From the NCBI GenBank assembly GCA_964575675.1, contig CAZNRY010000214.1, positions 1 through 5,302 on the forward strand: a stretch of 5,302 nt of DNA. Reading direction: 5' to 3'. The stretch comes from CAZNRY01 sp964575675. Its GTDB lineage: Bacteria; Eisenbacteria; RBG-16-71-46; CAIMUX01; VGJL01. The notes under the pieces were generated by a model. The model was not told the origin of the DNA and did no database searches. It worked only from the letters and a program-made list of their open reading frames with translations. A program made the translations under genes and the position numbers. Below are positions 1-5,302 of this stretch, one piece after another. The number at the start of each line of letters is the position of its first letter. Position 1 is the stretch's first letter.

Positions 1-106
1 CGTTGGGTTCCCAATTGTCACAACCGAGCACAGGAAGCAGAAGTGGCAATGCGATGATCAATGGGAGTAACCGAACACTCCGGGGTACGGAAACGATAAC
101 GCTAAT

Positions 107-463
107 TCATGGCTGCAACAACCCATGCGACTCGATGGACGCCACGCACTTGCTGAGCGATACGGCCTGATGGATCGGCCACCACTGATCCGTGTGACGA
201 TGGTAGAGGACATCGAATCGTGAGTTCCCAACGTACCGAATGCGCGCGAATCCGCGCTGGAATGCGGCCGACAAGGCGGTCGGTCCGTGGGACTCGTAGA
301 CACCCACGAAGTACAGGGAGTTGCCGCGCCACTTTGTGGTCAGGTTCACCAGTTGGTTCCGTGCCCCTGAGCGCCTGGCTCGTCGGAGATGCCGCGGGCG
401 GAGGATGCGCTGAAGGAGGTCATCCCCGGCAGCCGACACTCTTGCGCGAACTGCGTCGGGCAT
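107..463 (-). CDS. Hypothetical cassette-type protein, about 118 aa
   Basis: Family not recognised. From an ATG at 463 the product has 118 residues. The C-terminal 80 look like a real fold: a KWRGNSLYF stretch, then FARIRYVG, RFDVLYHRHTDQWWPI and a short final helix, rich in aromatic and His/Arg residues. There is no signal peptide or membrane segment. The ATG has GGAG directly abutting it, which is too close for a normal ribosome site. An in-frame TTG at 511 has GAGAGGAG 9 bases upstream and may be the true start (about 134 aa). The gene follows an attC-like site and faces the same way as the hemerythrin gene across the intron, so it is probably an integron cassette gene. The frame is open further upstream into the intron antisense strand, which I take as a GC-rich accident. 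Real gene: fairly likely. Function: unknown. Confidence 0.5.
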   Translation of the reverse strand: MPDAVRARVSAAGDDLLQRILRPRHLRRARRSGARNQLVNLTTKWRGNSLYFVGVYESHGPTALSAAFQRGFARIRYVGNSRFDVLYHRHTDQWWPIHQAVSLSKCVASIESHGLLQP

Positions 464-575
464 CTCCGGCTCGACGCGAGGCAAACACCACGTCTTCGCG
501 CGAGAACTCAAAGGGCGCGTCTCCTCTCGACGACCCCGGGGTGTCCCGACGGAACGATGACCGTCTCCTCTATGC

Positions 576-640
576 GGCGAACGACCAAGCTCACTGGCGG
601 GGATGAAGCGCAGCGGAATCCCCGTCCAGTGCAGCGCCTT
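576..640 (-). other. attC-like site, main part (split by intron)
   Basis: On the minus strand this holds a 13-bp stem (arms 592-604 and 618-631) with one extra unpaired base and a 13-base loop. Outside the stem, one flank reads GCGCTGCA and the other TGAGCTTGGTCGTT then CGCC. The integron attC sites I know of the CGCTGCA...TGAGCTTGG-CGTTRRRY type have this layout. The R' core GTTCGCC (582-576) departs from GTTRRRY at two positions. The remaining end of the site lies across the intron at 4814-4822. The same stem-loop, read on the plus strand, ends 9 bases before the intron, as group IIC introns prefer. Confidence 0.6.
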
Positions 641-1075
641 GTGTACGCCCGCCACGATCCAGAACTCATGGGGTGCAAGTCCCCTGTAGGAGAACCGCCG
701 CCGGATGATTCTGGCGCCAACTACAAGCCAAAGGCAAGGGCTTCCCCGCGAGGGGCGGTCTGAAGGAAGCCGGAGGCAAACCTGCGAGCCGAGGAACACG
801 AACGCCATCGAAGGCCGACCACCCTGGGGCGAGTCAGCACAACATGACGAAGCCCTGCGGTTCGGGGGACACGGTAAATGGCGCGGTTGTGCAGGGAAGG
901 CTCTGGGTCTTATGCGGGGAGATCTGCCCCGGAGGCAGTCCCGGGCCACGGGAGACGACCTACGGGCCACCCCGAAAGGAGTGGAAGACCCTCGGATCCC
1001 TACGGCCCTCAGGACGGCGCGCCAGCCGGAAACGGCCGGCGTCACGGAGCAGAAGTCAGCAGAGGTCATAGTACC
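641..1075 (+). ncRNA. Group IIC intron ribozyme, domains I-III
   Basis: This 495-base stretch up to the RT start codon is structured RNA, not protein-coding. Recognisable IIC blocks are TGAAGGAAGCCGGAGGCAAA (761-780), GAGGAACACGAACGCCAT (791-808), a GTAAATGGCGCGG block (874-886), and AGAAGTCAGCAGAGGTCATA (1051-1070) followed by GTACC at the domain III/IV edge. These follow the order and wording of the crystallised Oceanobacillus IIC intron as I remember it. From about 1075 to 1130 the start of domain IV leads to the RT ribosome-binding site. No damage to the core is obvious, so the ribozyme may still fold. Confidence 0.85.
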
Positions 1076-1135
1076 TGACCCCGTCCACCGGACGAAGCCG
1101 GGGAAGGACCGAACCGGACCGAACAAGGAGGAGTC

Positions 1136-1801
1136 GTGTCGCACTCGGAACCGACGCGGAACCCGACCGGGGGAGTCGTGTCCCGGCGTGCGGACACGCC
1201 ACCAGCCTTGAGCGAGAACCTGATGGCGCGGATCGTGAGCCGACCGAACATGCAGCGGGCATGGAAGCGGGTGAAGTCCAACCAGGGGGCTCCCGGCTGG
1301 GACGGGATGACCCTGGAGGAGTTCCCCGATTTTGTGCGGCTGCATTGGGCCGCGGTTCGCCAAGCCCTGCTGGATGGCAGCTACCGGCCCGCTCCGGTGC
1401 TCCGGGTGATGATCCCGAAGCGCTCCGGAGGGGAACGTCCGCTGGGGATCCCGACCGTAACCGACCGGGTGATCCAGCAGGCCATCCTGCAAGTCCTCTC
1501 GCCGATCTTCGACCCGGGATTCTCCGAGTCGAGCTTCGGCTTTCGACCCGGACGCTCCGCCCATGGAGCACTCCGGCAGGTACAGCGCTTCATCACCGAG
1601 GGCTATCGGGTCGCTGTGGATCTGGACTTGGCTCGGTTTTTCGACGAAGTCCAGCACGACGTCTTGATGGTTCGCGTCGCGCGCAAGGTCTCGGACAAGG
1701 TCCTCTTGCGCCTGATCGGGCGTTACCTGCGGGCGGGTGTCATGGTCGAGGGAACTCTCCAGCCCACGGAGAAGGGAACTCCCCAGGGAGGTCCACTCAC
1801 T
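1136..1801 (+). pseudogene. Group IIC intron reverse transcriptase/maturase, 5' half
   Basis: This is the N-terminal 222 residues of the intron-encoded protein that binds the intron RNA, helps it splice and copies it into DNA. Visible in order are RT0 (about residues 36-62), RT1 with IPKRSGGERPLGIPT (93-107), RT2 with SFGFRPGRSAHGAL (133-146), RT3 with the catalytic aspartate in VDLDLARFFDEV (161-172), and RT4 GTPQGGPL (214-221). Translation starts at GTG 1136 with AAGGAGGA just upstream; an in-frame GTG at 1178 behind GGGGGAG is an alternative. The gene is cut after GGPLTP by an inserted element. The frame then runs through element DNA to a TAG at 2090-2092, giving a 318-aa chimera without the YADD active site. 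It should be inactive as a polymerase. Confidence 0.9.
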
Positions 1802-1822
1802 CCCCTTACGCAAAAGGTAACT
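1796..1822. repeat. Left terminal inverted repeat, 27 bp
   Basis: This is a perfect inverted copy of 4013-4039. Its inner part reads CCTTACGCAAAAGGTAACT. The first bases, CTCACTCCCC, also read in frame as RT codons L-T-P, so the repeat tip and target sequence blend here. Read on the minus strand it encodes the SYLLRKGSE tail of the recombinase. Confidence 0.93.
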
Positions 1823-3457
1823 CTGATCGCGAGGGGGGCCTTCAGAGCGACCAGGAGCCGGGGAGCCACCTTCATTTTGCATGGGTCCCGTCGAGACGGG
1901 GATGCAATGTCGGATGATGATGGTGTCGTCGCCAACGAGAACCTCCTTGATCACCAGGCGCACGATACGCTGGCGGACGGTAACATCAAGCGTATCGGCG
2001 GCACTGCGCAGCCGGGCGAGGAAAGCCGTGAGAGTCTCCGCGAGGCGCAGGAGTGTGGCACGATCGTTGACCTGGTCCGTGATCGATTGTAGCTCGGCGC
2101 GCAACGCCTGTTCGCGCTGCCGGAGCGAGGGCATGCGCTCGCGCAACTGCTCGAGCGACAAGAGTTCTTCCTGATAGGCAGTGAGAATCCGTTCGATGCT
2201 TTTGCCCACTCGTGTCAGATCCCTCTGCAAGCTCTGCTCGCGCTGCTTCGTTGGATCAGAAGAGCGCGCCGCGGCGAGACGTCGATCGAGTTCCCGCTGG
2301 ATCAGCGTCGGATCCTCGAGCAAGTGAATGACCTCAGACCAAACGATTTGATCGAGGAGATCCTGCCGCACCGGGCGGTTGTCGCACACGGGACCGCCCA
2401 GTTTTCGCCAGCCATCCGAGCCAATGCATCTGTAGTAGTAGAGCGTGCGCGCAGTCGTGCGCGTCGAGGTGCGAGAGAGGGCGTAGGCGCACTTTTGACA
2501 GCTGACCAGCCCTTGCACGATGCTTGGTGTGATTGTGCGGCGCTTCGAGCGTGCTTTGTTCTCCTGTAGCAGCTCCTGCGCCCGGGCAAAGCTTTCCTCG
2601 CTCACCAGCGCCGGCACAGCGATCTCGATCCAGTCCTCGCGTGGGCGCTCGTGGTTTGCGCTGTTGCGGTTCGCGGTCCCGCCCCGCAAACGCAGTGTCC
2701 GTGTGAGGCGACTCCGCGGGGCAATACGAGTCTTCCCAAAGTAGGCCATACCCCGATACGCGGAGTTGCGCAGCATAGCCCACACCACCGAGCGCTCCCA
2801 GCGGGCGCTTCTTTTGCACGTCGGGATGCCTTCGCTGTTGAGCCAACGAGTGATAGCACCGATGCTGAGACCCGCGACGGTGTAGTGCTCATACACTTGC
2901 TGTACCACGCGGGCCTCCGCCTCGGTCACCGCGTACGAGGCCGGTGCATCCTCGCTTTTGCGGATGTAGCGGTAGCCGTACGGCGCGCCGCTCATCACAC
3001 TGACCTCACCGGCGCGAGCCCGGTGCCGCTTACCGCGACGGGATCGTTCCAGAATCTGCGCCCGCTCGTATTCGGCGATCATGCCCTGAAACTGTACGAG
3101 CAATTGATCTTCCGCGGTAGCGCTTTGCGGTGCTTTGACAAAGAGCGTTTCGACCCCGTGGCGGGCGAGCTCCTCCATCAGCAGGATCTGGTACGCATAC
3201 TTGCGGCTCAGGCGATCGGGCGCGTAGGCCAGCACGGCCTGAATCTGACCTTCGGCCGCAAGGTCCCGGACCCGCTCAAGGCCCGGCCGATCGAGCGTCG
3301 CGCCGCTATAGCCTTCGTCTTCGAAGACCCACTCCTTCGGGACTTCCAGATTGTGGCTCGTCGCGAACTCGATCAGCGCTGCCGTCTGGCTCGCAATCGT
3401 ATGTTCCTCGCGCTGTTTCTCCGAAGAGACCCGTGCGTAGATGGCTGCCATCCTCAT
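1796..3457 (-). CDS. Large serine recombinase (resolvase/invertase family)
   Basis: It cuts and rejoins DNA at specific sites through a serine-DNA link, and probably moves or inverts this element. The catalytic domain starts with IYARVSSEKQ (nucleophile probably Ser11), followed by SGATLDRPGL (51-60) and DRLSR (81-85). A recombinase domain spans about 155-300 (GAPYGYRY, then LSIGAITRWLNSEGIPT). A zinc ribbon has Cys320, Cys323, Cys344 and Cys358, and a charged coiled-coil-like region covers about 380-470. The ATG at 3457 has GGGGGAG 6 bases upstream, and an in-frame stop lies just before it. The element-encoded part is about 554 aa, a normal family length. There is no stop codon inside the element: residues 546-554 (SYLLRKGSE) come from the inverted repeat. 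The frame then stays open, antisense to the RT and intron, to a TGA at 107-109 (1116 codons in all). It is last in a three-gene operon. Confidence 0.92.
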
Positions 3458-3608
3458 AATCGCTCCCCCTTACACGCGCGCCAACGCGGCACTCGCGCCC
3501 TGGTACCAAGATCTCATAAGCTTGTGCGAGCTTCGCCGCGCGCAGGCGATCAAACGCATAGTCGAGCTGGACTTGAAGAGCAACTCGCCTTGGGCGCCCC
3601 TCAGCCAT
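3306..3608 (-). CDS. Small ORF between regulator and recombinase, up to 100 aa
   Basis: Its ATG (3608-3606) lies inside the end of the preceding gene, an 8-base overlap that suggests coupled translation. The first 50 residues (MAEGRPRRVALQ, then LDYAFDRLRAAKLAQAYEIL and VPGREC) look like a small basic helical protein. From residue 51 the frame overlaps the start of the recombinase, and the sequence there looks like an out-of-frame shadow of it. The overlap of about 150 bases is long, so the original stop may have been lost and the functional product may be only about 50 aa. No family is recognised. Placement suggests an accessory or control protein for recombination; that is inference only. 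Confidence 0.45.
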   Translation of the reverse strand: MAEGRPRRVALQVQLDYAFDRLRAAKLAQAYEILVPGRECRVGARVRGSDYEDGSHLRTGLFGETARGTYDCEPDGSADRVRDEPQSGSPEGVGLRRRRL

Positions 3609-3930
3609 GCTTTCGTAGAGCGCTGAAAAACTCGGCCAGCGCCCGTGTCACGATCTCCCCAAGCGTCAGGCCACTTCTTCCTGCGTACGAGCGCAACACC
3701 CGTATGGTACTCGGCGGAAGTTTGAGCGTGATCGGCGCCGTGGCTTCCACCACTTCGACCGGATGGTCGAGCTGTGCGGCTTCCTCGAGGTATCGATATG
3801 CTTGACGGCGCGACAGACCAAACTCGCGCGACAAGCTCTGAACCGCTTGGGGCAACTCGGTGTTGCGCTCGAGCAACCGGTACGCGGCGTTCAACTGCCG
3901 TGCCTTGCCTGCCTTGGTTGATCGGGTCAT
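3601..3930 (-). CDS. Putative HTH plus ribbon-helix-helix DNA-binding protein, 109 aa
   Basis: The N-terminal half carries a helix-turn-helix-like stretch (about residues 27-50: LPQAVQSLSREFGLSRRQAYRYLEEA in outline, with FGLSRRQAYRYL as the likely recognition part). The C-terminal half (about 65-105) begins with a short strand, APITLKLPPST, followed by two helices (IRVLRSYAGRSG and LGEIVTRALAEFF), which is the ribbon-helix-helix pattern. The protein is small and basic, with no membrane or signal segments. It is the first gene of the element operon. Its ATG at 3930 lies directly behind the promoter, with no Shine-Dalgarno sequence. A TTACG palindrome over that promoter is a natural operator, so autorepression is likely. 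It may also bind the element ends, which share the same motifs. The fold assignment is from pattern only. Confidence 0.75.
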   Translation of the reverse strand: MTRSTKAGKARQLNAAYRLLERNTELPQAVQSLSREFGLSRRQAYRYLEEAAQLDHPVEVVEATAPITLKLPPSTIRVLRSYAGRSGLTLGEIVTRALAEFFSALRKHG

Positions 3931-3931
3931 G

Positions 3932-3967
3932 TGTCGTAAGCATATTACCTCTTACGACGTAAGTCAA
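3932..3967 (-). promoter_or_regulatory. Promoter of the recombinase-element operon
   Basis: Read on the minus strand, TTGACT (3967-3962) and TATGCT (3944-3939) are separated by exactly 17 bases, a good sigma-70-type promoter. An alternative -10, TAATAT, is offset by 2 bases. The expected RNA start is at about 3932-3935, almost touching the ATG at 3930. No ribosome-binding site lies between, so the message is probably leaderless or nearly so. Confidence 0.65.
3935..3963. promoter_or_regulatory. Likely operator: TTACG palindrome and extra half-site
   Basis: The perfect palindrome CTTACG-A-CGTAAG (3951-3963) overlaps the -35 box and spacer. A third half-site, CGTAAG (3935-3940), overlaps the -10 box. 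Three half-sites across one promoter point to repression, most simply by the 109-aa protein encoded next to it. Plus-strand TTACCT followed by CGTAAG occurs here (3945-3963) and again in the right end repeat (4015-4030). Confidence 0.6.
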
Positions 3968-4012
3968 GCAGCGCAGACGCGCGCCAGCCCGTTACCGGGC
4001 GCTCAAACTGAA

Positions 4013-4039
4013 AGTTACCTTTTGCGTAAGGGGAGTGAG
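4013..4039. repeat. Right terminal inverted repeat, 27 bp
   Basis: This is a perfect inverted match to 1796-1822. The match stops sharply on both sides. It contains TTACCTTTTGCGTAAG, related to the operator of the element's own promoter. The bases following it (a run of seven C, then TG) return to the RT coding frame. Confidence 0.93.
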
Positions 4040-4043
4040 GCCC

Positions 4044-4712
4044 CCCCTGCTCGCCAACATCCTGTTGGACGACCTGGACCAGGAGCTGGAACGACGCGGT
4101 CACCGTTTCGCCCGCTACGCCGACGATCTCCGGATCCTGGCGAAGAGCGGGCGGGCGGGGGATCGCGTCATGTCCAGCGTGACGCGGTACCTGACCCGAG
4201 TCCTCAAGCTCGTGGTCAACGAGCAGAAGAGCCGGGTGGTTCCGACCAACCAGTGCCAGTTCCTCGGGTTCACGTTCCGGGGAGCCAAGCTGCGCTGGTC
4301 GGATCAGTCCTTCGCCGACCTCCGGCACCGTCTCCGTCGCCTGACGGGACGAAGCTGGGGAGTCTCGATGGAATACCGGCTCGAAGCACTCGGCCGCTAC
4401 CTGCGGGGCCGGATGAACTACTTCGGCATCTCCCAGTACTACCGCCCGATCCCGGAACTGGATCACTGGCTCCGACGACGCCTGCGCATGTGCTACTGGA
4501 AACAGTGGCGCAAACCGCGAACGCGGATCCGCCATCTGCTCAAGCTCGGGGCGGGCCGAAAGCACGCGATCTTGACCGGCCTCAGTCGCAAAAGCTACTG
4601 GCACCTGTGGAAAACGCTGGCGACCCAATCGGGGATGACGAATCAATGGTTGGCTGAGCAAGGCTTGCTCTCCGTCCGTGACCTCTGGCTGAAGGCCCAG
4701 GGTTACGTCTGA
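4044..4712 (+). pseudogene. Group IIC intron reverse transcriptase/maturase, 3' half
   Basis: This is the C-terminal 222 residues of the split intron protein. It resumes at PLLANILLDDLD (end of RT4), then the catalytic YADD box (4116-4127), RT6 with LVVNEQKSRVV, RT7 with FLGFTF, and the maturase domain X (YLRGRMNYFGISQYYRPI, then WLRRRLRMCYWKQWRK, then IRHLLKLG). It ends at TGA 4710-4712. No endonuclease domain follows, as is usual in class IIC. The frame is undamaged. A GTG at 4035, partly in the inverted repeat, opens the frame, but the only purine-rich sequence near it abuts it, so separate translation is doubtful. Alone it lacks RT1-RT3 and cannot polymerise. Confidence 0.9.
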
Positions 4713-4743
4713 GCCTCATGGTTCACGCTTGCTCCTCGTCTGG

Positions 4744-4813
4744 AACCGCCCGGTGCGGACCCGCATGCCGGGTGGTGTGGGGGCCGGGGGGGAGATCCCT
4801 CCGGCTACCCGAT
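4744..4813 (+). ncRNA. Group IIC intron domains V and VI
   Basis: Domain V spans about 4744-4776. ACCGCCCGG pairs with CCGGGTGGT, and an inner TGCG/CGCA stem is closed by a small loop, with a TG bulge after the inner stem. The CCGC segment fits the CGC catalytic triad reported for class IIC. Domain VI (about 4780-4813) is a GC-rich hairpin ending CTACCCGAT. The likely bulged branch-point A is 4807, close to the 3' splice site. Both domains look intact. Confidence 0.85.
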
Positions 4814-4822
4814 TAGCCCGCC
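4814..4822 (-). other. attC-like site, short end beyond the intron
   Basis: These nine bases read GGCGGGCTA on the minus strand, directly after the hemerythrin stop codon. Joined to 640-576 they give GGCTAAAG followed by GCGCTGCA, in the place of the R'' box (RYYYAAC) and next box of an attC. The intron insertion point (CTT|TAGCC on the plus strand) corresponds to the usual TT|AGGC position reported for attC introns. Confidence 0.5.
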
Positions 4823-5230
4823 CTACTTGAAGCCACGCTCCGTGAGGAAGGGGCGATACTTCATGTCAGTTTCCAAGATGTGGTGTACCCACCAGTCGCT
4901 CATGAACTTGAGCAGCTCCTCGGGTACGGAATCCTCGTGGCTGATTGTAGCTTGGCATAGCCCCACGATCTTGATGCGGTATGCCTTGTGCTCCTCTTTC
5001 TGACCGGCGAGGTCGGGGTACCTGTACTCTTCCAGGAGTTGCTCTTCCGCTTGGAAATGATCGCTGGCGTATTTGGTCAGCATCTCCAGAAGCTCCGAGG
5101 TCGTCTCGGAACGTACCGTCGCTCCAGGGTCCGAGATCAACAGGTTGATCATGCGAACGATGCGTTGGTGCTGGTCATCAAGCAACTTGACTCCCACGCT
5201 GAAGGAAGGATTCCAGTCGATTCTCTCCAC
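4823..5230 (-). CDS. Bacteriohemerythrin, 135 aa
   Basis: A single-domain hemerythrin: a cytoplasmic four-helix bundle holding a di-iron centre that binds O2, used in bacteria for oxygen storage, delivery or sensing. Candidate ligands are His21 (LDDQHQRIV), His58 and Glu62 (HFQAEE), His81 (EEHKAY), His117 and Asp122 (WWVHHILETDMKY). The N-terminal W6 and SVGV are also typical, and the length is that of the stand-alone family. The start is GTG at 5230-5228, with AAAAGGAG 7 bases upstream. The stop is TAG at 4825-4823, followed at once by an attC-like site, so this looks like a cassette gene. No GTTRRRY core is visible in the 72 bases before it. Confidence 0.92.
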   Translation of the reverse strand: MERIDWNPSFSVGVKLLDDQHQRIVRMINLLISDPGATVRSETTSELLEMLTKYASDHFQAEEQLLEEYRYPDLAGQKEEHKAYRIKIVGLCQATISHEDSVPEELLKFMSDWWVHHILETDMKYRPFLTERGFK

Positions 5231-5302
5231 GCCTGTACTCCTTTTAGTGGGCTTGCCCCGAAATAATGGACACTCAGTTTAGACATCTCGAGCTGCCTCG
5301 AA

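Larger units (their letters stand above)
1796..4039 (-). mobile_element. Serine-recombinase element inserted in the intron RT gene
   Basis: A 2.24-kb unit is bounded by perfect 27-bp inverted repeats and carries three minus-strand genes and a promoter. It splits the RT gene: codons before it end GGPL-T-P and codons after it resume P-L-L-A-N-I, with the YADD box following in the same gene. Joining the halves restores a typical IIC protein of about 444 aa, so the insertion is recent enough that both halves are otherwise intact. No target duplication is evident. I do not recognise a named family. The inverted rather than direct ends are unusual for an element of the large serine recombinase type. 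The exact outer limit is uncertain by several bases because the repeat tip resembles the target codons (CTC-ACT-CCC). Confidence 0.8.
641..4813 (+). mobile_element. Group IIC intron, interrupted by a serine-recombinase element
   Basis: The 5' end reads GTGTACGCCCGCC, a GUGYG-like start. The 3' end reads CTACCCGAT, matching the domain VI end of IIC introns (CUACUCGAU in the Oceanobacillus intron). Conserved core blocks, domain V and a domain IV ORF of the endonuclease-free IIC type are all present in order. The element sits in an attC-like site, in the opposite direction to the flanking cassette genes, which is the known habit of attC-targeting IIC introns. Without the inner element (about 2.24 kb) it would be about 1.93 kb, a normal size. 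It cannot move on its own because its reverse transcriptase is split. The boundaries are inferred from consensus and could be off by a base or two. Confidence 0.85.

Noticed and set aside
2..8. GTTGGGT, a match to GTTRRRY, as the attC of the hypothetical gene
   Set aside because: A degenerate 7-mer about 100 bases past the stop has a fair chance of arising at random, and the rest of any site lies outside the window.
68..86. Small hairpin GGAGT/ACTCC after the hypothetical gene as a terminator
   Set aside because: The 5-bp stem with an 8-base loop and no T run is too weak.
107..1795. A deliberate fusion of the recombinase to downstream protein sequence
   Set aside because: The extra codons are antisense to the RT and ribozyme, with shadow-like composition. 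Only the last part coincides with the cassette gene frame, probably by chance.
2651..3805. A 384-codon plus-strand open frame opposite the recombinase
   Set aside because: It is antisense to a clearly coding serine recombinase and to the 109-aa gene, has no family motif, and is expected from high GC content.
1796..4043. Short target duplication flanking the inner element
   Set aside because: The C-rich target and the repeat tip blend together, so no duplication can be told apart from the inverted repeat.
3860..4657. Long open frames in other frames over the RT 3' half, on both strands
   Set aside because: They are Pro/Arg/Ser-rich shadows of the maturase reading frame with no recognisable domain.
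5245..5285. Sequence before the hemerythrin gene (GTGTCCATTATTTCGGGGCA on the minus strand) as an insertion-sequence end
   Set aside because: It has the feel of an IS terminus, but no partner end or transposase is in the window, so it cannot be supported.

Overview
The window is GC-rich and reads as part of a chromosomal integron cassette array in a bacterium. Integron-bearing Proteobacteria, probably Gammaproteobacteria, fit best, but the species cannot be told from the sequence. Three layers of mobile DNA are nested inside one another.

Outer layer (minus strand): two unrelated small genes face the same way. They are a bacteriohemerythrin (5230 down to 4823) and a hypothetical protein ending at 107. 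If positions 641-4813 are removed, the sequence between them joins into one imperfect hairpin. It has a single bulged base and a flank of the type TGAGCTTGG-CGTT, which is the look of an integron attC recombination site.

Middle layer (plus strand, about 641-4813): a group IIC intron. Its 5' ribozyme half (641-1075) and its domains V/VI (4744-4813) closely resemble known IIC introns. It sits just after the attC stem-loop and runs opposite to the cassette genes, as expected of the attC-targeting IIC subgroup. Its reverse transcriptase/maturase begins at 1136 and ends at 4712.

Inner layer (about 1796-4039): a roughly 2.24-kb element with perfect 27-bp inverted ends has split the intron reverse transcriptase inside its conserved PQGG-P-L-S-P-L-L-A-N block (RT4, before YADD). 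It carries three closely packed minus-strand genes: a 109-aa putative helix-turn-helix/ribbon-helix-helix protein, a small ORF overlapping it by 8 bases, and a large serine recombinase. A consensus-like promoter with a TTACG palindrome lies in front of the first gene. Part of that promoter region repeats the arrangement found in the element ends. The recombinase has no stop codon inside the element: its last codons are the inverted repeat, and the frame then runs on, antisense through the intron, to position 107.

Working picture: the intron inserted into an attC site by recognising the stem-loop. The recombinase element then disabled the intron by hitting one of the most conserved stretches of its reverse transcriptase. 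The small DNA-binding protein probably controls its own promoter and may also bind the element ends. The intron ribozyme could still splice if a related maturase acts in trans.
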